The notes beneath the pieces were generated by a model. The model made no database searches. It was not told where the DNA came from and saw nothing but the letters and a program-made list of their open reading frames with translations. A program made the translations under genes and the position numbers. From positions 124,001 through 188,000 of the forward strand of contig OZ241860.1 of NCBI GenBank assembly GCA_965203195.1: a stretch of 64,000 nt of DNA, written 5' to 3'. Position 1 is the first letter of the stretch. Every line of letters begins with the position of its first letter. This document shows, piece after piece, positions 50,044 to 59,308 of this stretch. The stretch comes from Bin87 sp965203195. GTDB lineage: Bacteria > Chloroflexota > Dehalococcoidia > Lucifugimonadales > UBA3495.

Positions 50044-52068
50044 ATGATGCCCCGGAGACATACTGCGGAATTTTTGCGGGCCGCCGCGCCCGCGCGCCCG
50101 TTGCTGCTGGCGGTAGCCGTCGCCCTGGCGCTGGCGTTGCTGCTGGTGGCGTCGCCGCCAGCGGCGCGGGCGCAGACTGCTGCCCTGGGCAACCCCACCG
50201 GCCTGACCGCCACCCCCGGCCCCGGCATCGGCGAGGTTACCTTGTCCTGGACGCCGGCCGCCAACGCCACTTTGCACCTGGTGGCATACCGGCCCGTTGT
50301 CGGCGGAGATTACCAGTGGCGTCTGGTGGGCGCCGGCTCCACCACTTTCAGCGACCTGGCCGCCGGACAGGAATACTGGTTCATCGTCATCGGCGGGCAG
50401 CCCGGCAACGCCTGGTCCCAGTGGAGCAACTGGGGCCGGGCCGCCGCCCTGGCCCCGCCCCCGCCGCCGCAACCCGACGACAAACCCGCCATCACCGGCG
50501 GCGGCAAGCATACCTGCTACCTGGACGCCGACGGCATCGTCCAGTGCTGGGGCGCCAACGGCGATGCCGACAAAGGACAGGCCGACCCGCCCGCCGGCGC
50601 CTTTGCCGCCATCAGCGCCGGCTACGAACACACCTGTGGCCTCCGCCCCGACGGGCGAATTGAATGCTGGGGCGACAATACCGCCGGCCAGTCCACGCCG
50701 CCGCCGGGCGTCTTTGCCGCCGTGGACGCCGGGCGCGCCCACACCTGCGGGCTGCGCGCCGACGGTACGGCAACCTGCTGGGGCCACAACCAGTACGGGC
50801 AGACGGACGCGCCGCCCGGCCCGTTCACCGCCCTCACCGCCGGCGGCGAGCACACCTGCGGGCTGCGGGGCAACGGGCAGGTTGAGTGCTGGGGCGACAA
50901 CCACTACCGCCAGTCGGCGCCGCCCGCGGCAGTGCTGTTCCACTCGGTAAGCGCCGGCTTTGCCCATACCTGCGGCATCAAGCAGGACCGGAGCATCGCC
51001 TGCTGGGGCTCTAACCCCGCCGTTGCGCCTCCGCTTGTAGCAGGCCGGTATGAAATGGTCGTCGCCGGACGACAGCACACTTGCGCCGTAACTGCCGACA
51101 ATGGAGCGTATTGTTGGGGCAGCAGTCTGGACAGTAATATGTACCAGACATACTACCGTGATTTCATTGTGATTGTCGGCGTTGGCGATGAACATACTTG
51201 CTGGATAGTGGCAAGTGGCAACGTTGGTTGCCTTGGCGATAGCTCCTACGGGGCAGCCACGCCTCTTTTGTATCGGCTGTCGTCAGAAACGTATATGTCT
51301 GTTAGTGCCGGCTACAAACACACCTGCGGTGTGCGAACTGGCGGTACAGTAGTCTGCTGGGGTAACAGCCACTATGCCCGTGAGCTCCCACCTCGCGGAG
51401 CGTTCCAGTCCGTTAGTGCCGGTTCGAGCCACACCTGCGGGGTGCGGACGGACGGCGCCGTGGCTTGCTGGGGGGCGAACTGGTCAGGGCAGGCTGCGCC
51501 GCCAGGAGGTTCGTTTCAATCCGTTAGCGCCGGCTCCAACTACACCTGCGGGGTGCGTATGGATGGCGCGGTGGCTTGCTGGGGGGGCGACGAGGCGGTA
51601 CAAGCCACACCTCCGAAAGGCACTTTCCAGTCCGTTAGCGCAGGTGCTGCCCACACCTGCGGGGTGCGTACGGATGGCGCGGTGGCTTGCTGGGGGTACG
51701 ATGAGTGGGGGCAAGCCACGCCTCCGGAAGGCACTTTCCGGTCCGTTAGCGCGAGCGCGGACGCCGACCACACCTGCGGGGTGCGGACGGATGGCGCGGT
51801 GGCTTGCTGGGGGTACGACGAGTGGGGACAAGCCACACCTCCGGAAGGCACTTTCCAGTCCGTTAGCGCCGGTGCCGGTCACACCTGTGGGTTGCAGACG
51901 GACGGGCGTGTGGTATGCTGGGGAAGCAACGGGTGGTGGCAGGATAAATCACCGGAAGGTTCGTTCCAGTCCGTTAGCGCCGGCTCTGGCTATAACTGCG
52001 GCGTGCGGATGGGCGGGCGTGTGGTATGCTGGGGGTACAACGAGTCTGGGCGGGCCGCGCCGCCGTAA
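50044..52068 (+). CDS. secreted FN3-like / RCC1-repeat surface protein
   Basis: 674 aa from the ATG at 50044. A signal peptide (A-V-A-V-A-L-A-L-A-L-L-L-V-A, cleavage near A-R-A-Q-T), an FN3-like domain (L-T-A-T-P-G...V-T-L-S-W-T-P), a Pro-rich spacer (P-P-P-P-P-Q-P), then about 14 repeats of the type F-x-x-V-S-A-G-x-x-H-T-C-G-V-R-x-D-G-x-V-x-C-W-G, a Cys-rich beta-propeller motif of the RCC1/ALS-like type. Likely exposed on the surface, binding ligand or host. The last six repeats are near-identical in DNA. The next gene begins only 17 bases later. Confidence 0.85.
   Translation: MMPRRHTAEFLRAAAPARPLLLAVAVALALALLLVASPPAARAQTAALGNPTGLTATPGPGIGEVTLSWTPAANATLHLVAYRPVVGGDYQWRLVGAGSTTFSDLAAGQEYWFIVIGGQPGNAWSQWSNWGRAAALAPPPPPQPDDKPAITGGGKHTCYLDADGIVQCWGANGDADKGQADPPAGAFAAISAGYEHTCGLRPDGRIECWGDNTAGQSTPPPGVFAAVDAGRAHTCGLRADGTATCWGHNQYGQTDAPPGPFTALTAGGEHTCGLRGNGQVECWGDNHYRQSAPPAAVLFHSVSAGFAHTCGIKQDRSIACWGSNPAVAPPLVAGRYEMVVAGRQHTCAVTADNGAYCWGSSLDSNMYQTYYRDFIVIVGVGDEHTCWIVASGNVGCLGDSSYGAATPLLYRLSSETYMSVSAGYKHTCGVRTGGTVVCWGNSHYARELPPRGAFQSVSAGSSHTCGVRTDGAVACWGANWSGQAAPPGGSFQSVSAGSNYTCGVRMDGAVACWGGDEAVQATPPKGTFQSVSAGAAHTCGVRTDGAVACWGYDEWGQATPPEGTFRSVSASADADHTCGVRTDGAVACWGYDEWGQATPPEGTFQSVSAGAGHTCGLQTDGRVVCWGSNGWWQDKSPEGSFQSVSAGSGYNCGVRMGGRVVCWGYNESGRAAPP
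51405..52068 (+). repeat. near-identical 108-120 bp coding repeats in the RCC1 gene
   Basis: Six consecutive units spaced 108, 108, 108, about 117-120 and about 114 bases, each with T-C-C-G-T-T-A-G-C-G-C..., CACACCTGCGGGGTGC and GGCGCGGTGGCTTGCTGGGG. One unit has three extra codons. This is recent internal duplication. Confidence 0.85.
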
Positions 52069-52085
52069 GCGTAAAGGAGATCAAT

Positions 52086-53051
52086 ATGACATCAATCACT
52101 ATGAGGCCAATGAACGAATGCCCGATTTGGCCTGACTTCAGGGCTGCCATACACCCACAGCGCGTGGGATTGACTTGGATAGTTGAATCGGCCCGCGCCG
52201 GCGGTAGGTACGAAATTGACGTCCTAGCCAAGGATCTGGTTGAGGAACTAGGCCTCCGCGCACGCGCACGTCTAACGACGTGGCTTGTTGACCAGCGGTG
52301 CTTGGGCTCCCAGTGCCCCAAAATCACCCGCAAAATTGTGGAATACGCCAGGGGAAAGCGCTCGCTACAGCCGCACGAGCGTGCTATGCGGTTGCTGCGC
52401 TTCATGGCTGAACGCGCAGAGACGATAGCTACTAGAATATGCATCTACCAGGATGATGATGGTGCTTATGCATGGTCTGAGTCGACAAAATGGGGGGAGA
52501 TTGACGTTTTGCTTGCCTACCTGCGTAACGAAAAGTTGATCAGCGTATCTTCCGAGACAGGGCGTTTCAGGTGCATGATTTCCGTAGATGGATACCGCAA
52601 AATCGCCGAACAGGAAGCCCATATCGCGACTACGCAGGCATTCGTTGCAATGTGGTTCGACGATGAAATGAACGATGCCTTTGAAAACGGCATCAAACTT
52701 GCTATCGAGGAAGCTGGGTACAAGCCGTTGAGAATCGACCTGAAGCCGGACGTCAACAAAATTGACGACGAAATCATCGCCGAAATTCGCCGCTCCCGGT
52801 TCCTGGTGGCGGATTTTACGCACGGAGATGAAGGTGCCAGGGGCGGCGTCTATTTCGAAGCCGGGTTCGCAGAGGGATTGGGCATACCCGTGATTTACAC
52901 CTGCCGCAAGGATATGATGGACAAACTGCACTTTGACACGCGGCAGTACGCCCATATCGATTGGGAAACCCCTGACGAATTGCGCGACAGACTGCTGCAC
53001 AGGATTCGTGCGCGCATTGGTGAGGGGCCAGGCGATAACGTAGCCCTGTGA
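52086..53051 (+). CDS. nucleoside deoxyribosyltransferase/TIR-like effector with N-terminal helical domain
   Basis: 321 aa from the ATG with AAAGGAGA upstream. The C-terminal half starts F-V-A-M-W-F-D-D-E-M (about 186), then K-I-D-D-E-I-I-A-E-I-R-R-S-R-F-L-V-A-D-F-T-H and G-G-V-Y-F-E-A-G-F-A-E-G-L-G (244-267): Glu in Y-F-E-A-G is the expected catalytic residue. Relatives of this fold act on nucleosides or NAD and are used as abortive-infection effectors. The N-terminal half is a helical, less GC-rich domain. It lies before the AAA/DUF4276 pair (89-base gap). Effector role is inference. Confidence 0.72.
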   Translation: MTSITMRPMNECPIWPDFRAAIHPQRVGLTWIVESARAGGRYEIDVLAKDLVEELGLRARARLTTWLVDQRCLGSQCPKITRKIVEYARGKRSLQPHERAMRLLRFMAERAETIATRICIYQDDDGAYAWSESTKWGEIDVLLAYLRNEKLISVSSETGRFRCMISVDGYRKIAEQEAHIATTQAFVAMWFDDEMNDAFENGIKLAIEEAGYKPLRIDLKPDVNKIDDEIIAEIRRSRFLVADFTHGDEGARGGVYFEAGFAEGLGIPVIYTCRKDMMDKLHFDTRQYAHIDWETPDELRDRLLHRIRARIGEGPGDNVAL

Positions 53052-53139
53052 TCTATCCGATGCGTGTTGCGGATGGACGGGCGTGCATTGACGATACCCC
53101 CATTGGCGATACCCAGCGCCACTCTGGAGAGACCAGTTT

Positions 53140-54321
53140 ATGACCACCGCAACCGCGCTCAATCTACCTCAATCCGAGCAGTATGCTCCCCAGAACCCGG
53201 CGGCTATTGAGTCCGTTCACATTCGCGGCTTCCGTTCCCTGGCCGATGTGCAGCTTGTCGACTTGCCCAAGGCCACGGTTTTAATTGGCGCCAACGGTTC
53301 CGGCAAGTCCAACATCATCAGGTTCTTTGAGATGGTCAGCTGGATGCTCCGCTCCCGTCGCCTCGGCGAGTTCGTGGAACGGAACGGCGGCGGCGATGAC
53401 CAGCTCTTCGGCGGCAGCCGCGTTACATCCCGCATCGCAGCAGAAATCTCCCTGCGCGCCGACCGGGGACGCAACGACTATCGTTTTACCCTCGCCTACG
53501 CCCACCCCGACCGCTTCTTCTTTGCCAAGGAAGCTTTCCGGTTCAGCGACGCTGCGCGGGACACCGAAGCTCCGTGGCAATATCTCGACAGCGGCCACCG
53601 GGAGGCGCAAATTGTTGAAGCGTCGCAATCCGCTGAATACCCCGGTGTTAGCACGCAGACGGCACGGGTAATCACCAGGTTGCTCCGCTCCTGCGCCGTC
53701 TATCAGTTTCACGACACCTCCGACGATTCCAACTTCAACAAGTTGTGGGATGTAGCCGACAATGAGCAGTTGCGTAGCCACGGGGGCAACCTGGCGGCAG
53801 TGCTGCACCGGCTGGAACAGGAGGATTTCCGTCGTTACGAATACATCTGTAAGCAGATTGGCCGGATACTGCCCGGTTTCGACCGCTTTGACATCACGGA
53901 ACGCTACGGCAAGGTTCGTTTGCGCTGGCGCCCCAAATGGGGCGACAAGACCATCGGCGCGCACCTCACTTCCGACGGTTCCCTGCGGTTCTTTGCCTTG
54001 GCCACCCTGCTCAACCTGCCCCCGGAGATGCTGCCCGACGTCATCCTGCTGGACGAGCCGGAACTCGGCCTGCATCCCTCCGCCGTGGACCTGGTGGGCG
54101 GAATGATCAACGGCCTATCCGCAGAGCGGCAGATCATTGTGGCAACCCAGTCGCCCCTGCTGGTTGACACCTTTGAGCTGGATGAAATTTTTACGCTGGA
54201 CCTGGAGAAGGGCCAAACTCGTATCAACAGACTGGACCCGGAGCAGTACCGCATCTGGCTTGACGACGACTTTACTGCCGGAACTCTCTGGGAGCAAAGC
54301 TTTTTCGGAGGGCAGCCATGA
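53140..54321 (+). CDS. AAA ATPase (OLD/RecF-like) of a two-gene defence module
   Basis: 393 aa. Walker A I-G-A-N-G-S-G-K-S at 49-57, the SMC-like signature and Walker B V-I-L-L-D-E-P-E-L-G-L-H-P near 304, followed by the H-loop A-T-Q-S-P. This is the AAA_21-type SMC-related ATPase that occurs with DUF4276 proteins. The stop overlaps the DUF4276 start (ATGA). Pairs of this kind resemble AriA/AriB (PARIS) and OLD-type abortive infection systems. Likely senses an intruder factor and unleashes its partner. Confidence 0.88.
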   Translation: MTTATALNLPQSEQYAPQNPAAIESVHIRGFRSLADVQLVDLPKATVLIGANGSGKSNIIRFFEMVSWMLRSRRLGEFVERNGGGDDQLFGGSRVTSRIAAEISLRADRGRNDYRFTLAYAHPDRFFFAKEAFRFSDAARDTEAPWQYLDSGHREAQIVEASQSAEYPGVSTQTARVITRLLRSCAVYQFHDTSDDSNFNKLWDVADNEQLRSHGGNLAAVLHRLEQEDFRRYEYICKQIGRILPGFDRFDITERYGKVRLRWRPKWGDKTIGAHLTSDGSLRFFALATLLNLPPEMLPDVILLDEPELGLHPSAVDLVGGMINGLSAERQIIVATQSPLLVDTFELDEIFTLDLEKGQTRINRLDPEQYRIWLDDDFTAGTLWEQSFFGGQP

Positions 54322-54947
54322 CCAGACTCGCTATTGTCGTCGAAGGGCGAACCGAAACCGATTTTGTCAAAAATGTGCTATGCCCTCACTTGTCGGAACG
54401 GGAGGTTTATCCCTTCCCTATTTCGCTGGACGGCAATATCCGCTTGGAACCGCTTGCGTCTCGCATGGCGGGTCTGCTGTATTTGCACGACCGGGTAACT
54501 TCGCTGGTAGATTTCTACGGCTTCAAGCGCCGCAGCGCGGCAGGCCCGGACGAATTGCAAAATCGGATTGACGCCGCGGTTAGCCAGCGAATGCCTCCCA
54601 ACTGGGATTCATCGCACGCTTTCGCCTATGTCCAGCAGTATGAATTCGAGGCATTGCTGTTTTCGGACGCCGGCGCCTTTGGCGTTCTGCCCGGCATATC
54701 AAACGAGCAAGTGGCCCGGCTCCGCGCCATGCGAAACCAGTTCCAGTTCCCCACCCCGGAAGACATCAACGACAGCCCGGACACCGCTCCAAGCAAACGG
54801 ATCGCAAATGTGATACCCCGTTATAATAAACGCGCGGACGGGTATGTGGTAGCTCTGGAAATCGGCCTGCCCGCCATCCGCGCCGAGTGTCCCCGGTTTG
54901 ATGCCTGGCTGGCCCGGCTGGAATCACTGGCCGGCGCCGCCCGTTAG
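54318..54947 (+). CDS. DUF4276 family protein (TOPRIM-like effector)
   Basis: 209 aa. Starts M-T-R-L-A-I-V-V-E-G-R-T-E-T-D-F-V, the TOPRIM-like first motif with conserved Glu, and later Y-V-Q-Q-Y-E-F-E-A-L-L-F-S-D, typical of DUF4276. The family is thought to be a nuclease-like effector that works with the AAA ATPase encoded directly before it. Translation is coupled by the ATGA overlap. Confidence 0.88.
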   Translation: MTRLAIVVEGRTETDFVKNVLCPHLSEREVYPFPISLDGNIRLEPLASRMAGLLYLHDRVTSLVDFYGFKRRSAAGPDELQNRIDAAVSQRMPPNWDSSHAFAYVQQYEFEALLFSDAGAFGVLPGISNEQVARLRAMRNQFQFPTPEDINDSPDTAPSKRIANVIPRYNKRADGYVVALEIGLPAIRAECPRFDAWLARLESLAGAAR

Positions 54948-55119
54948 TGCCGCCCGCCCCGGAATACCGCCCCCAGCCCCTGCGGCCCAGACCCGCCCGG
55001 CAACCCCCGCCCCCCGCCGGATGCGGGGGGATGTATTGATTTTGCCGGCCCGCCGTGTTAGCGTGAGCCACGACCGTCCCCAAAGCCCCCGCCAGGCGCC
55101 TCCGGTTGAGTTGCTTGCT

Positions 55120-56820
55120 ATGCCCAACATCCTCGGTTTGGAACCAAACCCCGGCCGTCAATCCTGGGAAAAATCCCTCGGCGAATTCCTGGCCATCGCC
55201 GCCTCCGCCCGCCCCGACCAGGTGTTCGTGGAGCTCGCCGGCCACCAAATCACCTACGCCGACTTCTACCGCCGCTGCCGCGCCGCCGCCGCAATGTTCC
55301 GCCGCCTGGGCATCAACCACGGCGACCGCGTGGCCCTGTTCCTGCCCAATGTCCCCGAGGTGCTCTACACCTGGTTTGGCCTGGCCCTCATCGGCGGCAT
55401 CGCCGTGCCCATCAACACCGCCTACCGCCGCGACGAAACGGCCTTCATCCTCAACAACGCCGAGGCCGCCGCCCTGGTCGCCCACGACACCTTGCTGGAT
55501 GTAGCCACCCAAGCCGCCGACCTTGCCCCCTGCGTGCAGCATCGCCTCCTCGTCAGCGGCAACGCCGGCAGCAACAGTGGCGACAGCGCTGACGGCAATG
55601 ACGCCGCCGGCCCCCACGCCCCGGCCGTCGACTCGGCACCCGACGGCTGGCAGTCCTACGCCACCCTGTTAGCCGCCGCCCCGGAGCTGGGCGACCTGCC
55701 CCCCGTCGCCCCCACCGACATCTCAATGCTCCAGTACACCTCCGGCACCACCGGCAACCCCAAAGGCGTAATGGTCACCCATCAGATGTATGTCGCCGCC
55801 GGCCAGGGTTTCGCCCTCTGGACCCAGGCCACCCCCGATGACCGCTTCTTTACCTGCCTGCCCTACTTCCACGCCAACGCCCAGTACTACAGCACTATGG
55901 GCGCCCTGGCCGCCGGCGCCACCCTGGTGGTGCAGGAACGCTTTTCGGCCTCCCGCTTCTGGCAACAGGTGAGAGACGCCCGCGCCACCGTAGTCAACTT
56001 CATCGGTATGATGATGCCCGTCCTGGTCAAAAACGAACTCCGGCCCGATGACGCCGACAACACCGTCCGCCTGTTCTACGGCTCCCCCGCCTTTTCCCCC
56101 GAATTCCTGGCCGCTTTTGAACGCCGCTTCGGCACCGGCATCATCGTGGGCTTCGGGATGACCGAAACCTGCTACGGCACCATTGAGACCATCGGCGGGG
56201 CACGCCGCCCCAACTCCTCCGGCCAGCCCCGCCGCCATCCCGACCCGGCCTTCGAGAACGCCGTCCGCATCGTTGACGACGCCGGCGCCCCCGTCCCCAG
56301 CGGCCAGCCCGGCGAAATCGCCATCCGCAACCCCGCCACCATGGCCGGCTACTGGCGCAACCCAACGGAAACCGCCGCCGCCCTCCGCGACGGCTGGCTC
56401 TTCACCGGCGACCTGGGCTGGCTGGATGACGACAACTACCTCTACTTCGTGGACCGCAAAAAGGATGTCATCCGCCGCCGCGGCGAAAACATATCCTCCC
56501 AGGAAGTGGAGGATGTCATCAAGCGCCACGACAGCGTGCTGGACTGCGCCATCATCGCCGTGCCTTCGGAGCTGGGCGAGGACGAAGTTAAAGCCTATGT
56601 AACTCCCCGCCCCGGCGCCACCGTCGATCCGGCGAATGTCGTCCATTGGTGCGCCGAGCATCTGGCGTATTTCAAAGTCCCCCGCTATATTGAGGTGCGC
56701 CACGAACTGCCCCGCACGCCCAGCCTGCGGGTACGCAAGGACGCCCTGCGCCAGGAACGGCCCGACCTCACCGCCGGCTGCTTTGACCGGGAGGCCGCCG
56801 GCATCGCCATCCGCCGCTGA
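55120..56820 (+). CDS. AMP-dependent acyl-CoA synthetase/ligase
   Basis: 566 aa from the ATG at 55120; a frame starting earlier overlaps the DUF4276 end and is rejected. Adenylate-forming motifs: Y-T-S-G-T-T-G-N-P-K-G, G-F-G-M-T-E-T, F-T-G-D-L-G-W and D-R-K-K-D-V-I-R-R-R-G-E-N-I-S. The Ala/Gly-rich insert near residue 155 (N-A-G-S-N-S-G-D-S) is a natural loop. It activates a fatty or aromatic acid with CoA; substrate unknown. Confidence 0.93.
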   Translation: MPNILGLEPNPGRQSWEKSLGEFLAIAASARPDQVFVELAGHQITYADFYRRCRAAAAMFRRLGINHGDRVALFLPNVPEVLYTWFGLALIGGIAVPINTAYRRDETAFILNNAEAAALVAHDTLLDVATQAADLAPCVQHRLLVSGNAGSNSGDSADGNDAAGPHAPAVDSAPDGWQSYATLLAAAPELGDLPPVAPTDISMLQYTSGTTGNPKGVMVTHQMYVAAGQGFALWTQATPDDRFFTCLPYFHANAQYYSTMGALAAGATLVVQERFSASRFWQQVRDARATVVNFIGMMMPVLVKNELRPDDADNTVRLFYGSPAFSPEFLAAFERRFGTGIIVGFGMTETCYGTIETIGGARRPNSSGQPRRHPDPAFENAVRIVDDAGAPVPSGQPGEIAIRNPATMAGYWRNPTETAAALRDGWLFTGDLGWLDDDNYLYFVDRKKDVIRRRGENISSQEVEDVIKRHDSVLDCAIIAVPSELGEDEVKAYVTPRPGATVDPANVVHWCAEHLAYFKVPRYIEVRHELPRTPSLRVRKDALRQERPDLTAGCFDREAAGIAIRR

Positions 56821-56895
56821 TACCATCCCCTTGAAAACCTCTCGATGAAAGCCCCCCTTTGCCGCCCGCCGGAGACCGACCAGGAGCCCGCGCCG

Positions 56896-57240
56896 ATGAT
56901 TAAGATTGAAGCCATATTCCGCCCCGAGCGTCTGAACAGCGTCCGGGACGCCCTCAGCGACGCCGGCATCGTCGGCCTCACCGTCACCCAGGTCAGCGGG
57001 CGCGGCGCCCAGGGCGGCGTGGAAGTGACCGCCGCCCGCGGTCTGGGCACCTACCGCATTGATATGCTGCCCAAAGTCAAGCTGGAAGTGGTCGTCAACG
57101 ACCCCGACACCGACCGCGCCGTGGACATCATCCGCACCAACGCCATCACCGGCAGCCCCGGCGACGGCAAGATTTTCACCTACCACATCGGCGACGCCAT
57201 CCGCATCCGCACCGGCGAGCACGGCCCCGACGCGGTGTAG
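56896..57240 (+). CDS. P-II family nitrogen regulatory protein
   Basis: 114 aa: M-I-K-I-E-A-I-F-R-P, then the T-loop, M-L-P-K-V-K-L-E-V-V-V and G-D-G-K-I-F-T-Y and the C-terminal R-I-R-T-G-E. The T-loop differs from E. coli GlnB (G-R-G-A-Q-G-G-V-E-V-T-A-A-R instead of the usual R-Q-K-G-H-T-E-L-Y-R), but the tyrosine equivalent to Tyr51 is kept as Y53. No ammonium transporter or glutamine synthetase is adjacent, so its target is unclear. Probably binds ATP/2-oxoglutarate. Confidence 0.9.
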   Translation: MIKIEAIFRPERLNSVRDALSDAGIVGLTVTQVSGRGAQGGVEVTAARGLGTYRIDMLPKVKLEVVVNDPDTDRAVDIIRTNAITGSPGDGKIFTYHIGDAIRIRTGEHGPDAV

Positions 57241-57287
57241 CGCCGCCTCCCCTTGCCGCTGCCCCCGCTGTCTGTGGAGCTGACCCT

Positions 57288-57779
57288 ATGCCCGCCGAAC
57301 CCCGCTACTGGCTTTTCAAATCCGAACCCGCCTCCTACTCCTGGGATGACCTGACCGCCGAGGACGGCCAGACCGCCGAATGGGACGGCGTCCGCAACTA
57401 CCAAGCCCGCAACTTTATGCGCGATGCTATGCGCGTGGGCGATTATGTGCTGTTCTACCATAGCAACGCCAAACCCCCCGGCGTCATCGGCACGGCCCGC
57501 ATCGTCCGTGAAGCCTACCCAGACGACACCGCTTGGAACCCCGACACCCGCTACTACGACCCCAAATCCGACCCGGCCAACCCCACCTGGCTGATGGTGG
57601 ACATCAAGGCGGAGCGGCGGTTACCCCGCTACATCAGCCTCAACGAACTCAAGGCCAACCCCGCCCTGTCGGATATGCTGGTCACCAAACGCGGCCAGCG
57701 CCTCTCCATCCAGCCCGTAACGCCGGCGGAATGGGCGGAAGTGCTTGCAATGTCGGAACGCCCCGCCGGGCAGCAGTGA
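57288..57779 (+). CDS. EVE domain-containing protein
   Basis: 163 aa: Y-W-L-F-K-S-E-P-A-S-Y, E-W-D-G-V-R-N-Y-Q-A-R-N, G-D-Y-V-L-F-Y-H-S-N and S-L-N-E-L-K motifs of the EVE/THYN1 fold, related to PUA/YTH and used for recognising modified bases (for example in DNA defence or as RNA binders). The stop is five bases before the AAA ATPase gene, so they are probably one transcript. Confidence 0.92.
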   Translation: MPAEPRYWLFKSEPASYSWDDLTAEDGQTAEWDGVRNYQARNFMRDAMRVGDYVLFYHSNAKPPGVIGTARIVREAYPDDTAWNPDTRYYDPKSDPANPTWLMVDIKAERRLPRYISLNELKANPALSDMLVTKRGQRLSIQPVTPAEWAEVLAMSERPAGQQ

Positions 57780-57784
57780 CTGCT

Positions 57785-59308
57785 ATGGAAGCCCCGCAGC
57801 CCGCCAACGCCCTTGAAATCGAAGTCGCGGACTTCGGCCCCATCGTCCACGCCAAAGTGGACTTGCGCCCAATGACGGTGTTCATCGGGCCAAGCAACAC
57901 CGGCAAATCGTACCTGGCCACCTTGATTTATGCCCTGCACCGGGTTTTCAGCGGCAGTTCTACCGGATTCCGCCTCTGGCAGCAGGCCGGCCCCCGTCAA
58001 TTCCGGCGTGGTGGATTGCCGCCGCCGCACCTGTCACCCGAAATCGGCGCCGACTTTGACCGCTTAAAGCAGGAGGTCATCAATAGTATGGAGACGGGCA
58101 ACATTCTTTTGCCGGACGGAATTATTGAACTGCTCCGCAATGAATTTGACAGCTTGTACGGCGCGCTCACTGCTGAAATCTTGCGTTGCTTTGGTCAGGA
58201 TGAGTTAGCGGCGCTATCGCGCAAAGGCCGCAACGCCTGCCCGCGCCTGGACATACGCCGCAGCCTTCCCGGCGACGTTGCCCCATTGCAGCATACTTTT
58301 GCCTTCGACGCCCCAAAGTTGAATCTTAAAACCTCAATGCCCCAACGAATTCCTGTTGGCGATGATGCCAGAAATGATTTCTATTTTGACCTGGAAACTG
58401 CCTGCTTGGCAGTCACCCAGTCCGATGACATTGCCGGAGCATATTTTGAACTCCAGCTCGCCGTCGACCATTTGATGGGGTTGGTTGCCGCCACGATAAT
58501 GGGTAGCCTCCATTCGCCGGCCTATTACCTGCCCGCCGACCGCACCGGCGCAATGCACGCCCATGGCGCTATCGTCAGTGCCATGCTCGGCTACCACTCT
58601 GTTACCGGAATGCGCTCCCCGGCGCCGACGCCATTGCTTCCGGCTGTTATGGCGGATTTCCTCGGTCAGCTGTTAGCAAATGATCGTGTGCCTGACCGGC
58701 GTCGGCTGGACGAATACGATGCCGGCGCGCAGATAGAGAAACTGATTCTACAGGGAACGGTGTCCGTCAATCGCTCGGAACTCACCAACTACCCTCACTT
58801 CACCTACCGCCCTGCTGGCTGGAAGGAAAATCTGTCCCTGACGCAGGCATCCTCAATGGTATCGGACTTGGCTCCAATTGTGTTCTACCTGCGCCACATC
58901 GTCCGACTAGGCAACATTCTGATTATTGAGGAACCGGAATCTCACCTCCACCCGGTAATGCAGGTCGAACTTACCCGCCAGCTGGCCAAGATCGTCGCGG
59001 CCGGCTACCGTGTCATCATCACAACCCACAGTGAATGGATTCTAGAGGAACTCTCCAACGTCGTCCTCCGTTCACAACTGCCTCCCGCCCTGCGCGCCGA
59101 CATCCCCGGCGGCGCTGGCGACGCTGCTCTGCCGGCCAACCAGGTAGGCGTCTGGCTGTTCCAGCACAAACGTCGCCCCAAAGGATCCGTAGTCACCCAC
59201 ATCCCCATAGGCGAAAATGACCTTTACGATTCCAGATTTGACGATGTTGCCATCGCCCTGCACAACGACTGGGCAAACATCACCACCCGGATAAGAACAG
59301 GTCAATGA
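57785..59308 (+). CDS. AAA ATPase (SMC-like) following an EVE gene
   Basis: 507 aa from the ATG at 57785. Walker A I-G-P-S-N-T-G-K-S (34-42), ABC-type signature Q-A-S-S-M-V-S-D-L, Walker B I-L-I-I-E-E-P-E-S-H-L-H-P and H-loop T-T-H-S. This is an AAA_15/OLD-like ATPase with about 250 residues between the motifs, probably a coiled-coil or recognition insert. Its stop overlaps the nuclease-like gene. Expected to act as the sensor-motor of an EVE-ATPase-nuclease unit. Confidence 0.88.
   Translation: MEAPQPANALEIEVADFGPIVHAKVDLRPMTVFIGPSNTGKSYLATLIYALHRVFSGSSTGFRLWQQAGPRQFRRGGLPPPHLSPEIGADFDRLKQEVINSMETGNILLPDGIIELLRNEFDSLYGALTAEILRCFGQDELAALSRKGRNACPRLDIRRSLPGDVAPLQHTFAFDAPKLNLKTSMPQRIPVGDDARNDFYFDLETACLAVTQSDDIAGAYFELQLAVDHLMGLVAATIMGSLHSPAYYLPADRTGAMHAHGAIVSAMLGYHSVTGMRSPAPTPLLPAVMADFLGQLLANDRVPDRRRLDEYDAGAQIEKLILQGTVSVNRSELTNYPHFTYRPAGWKENLSLTQASSMVSDLAPIVFYLRHIVRLGNILIIEEPESHLHPVMQVELTRQLAKIVAAGYRVIITTHSEWILEELSNVVLRSQLPPALRADIPGGAGDAALPANQVGVWLFQHKRRPKGSVVTHIPIGENDLYDSRFDDVAIALHNDWANITTRIRTGQ

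Noticed and set aside
51423..51440. tRNA-like GGTTCGAGCC string
   Set aside because: No acceptor or anticodon stems around it; it is part of a coding repeat. No tRNA was found in the window.
56896..57240. PII protein seemed to lack the uridylylation tyrosine
   Set aside because: Counting back from the L-P-K motif shows Y53 aligns with Tyr51 of GlnB, so the site is kept.
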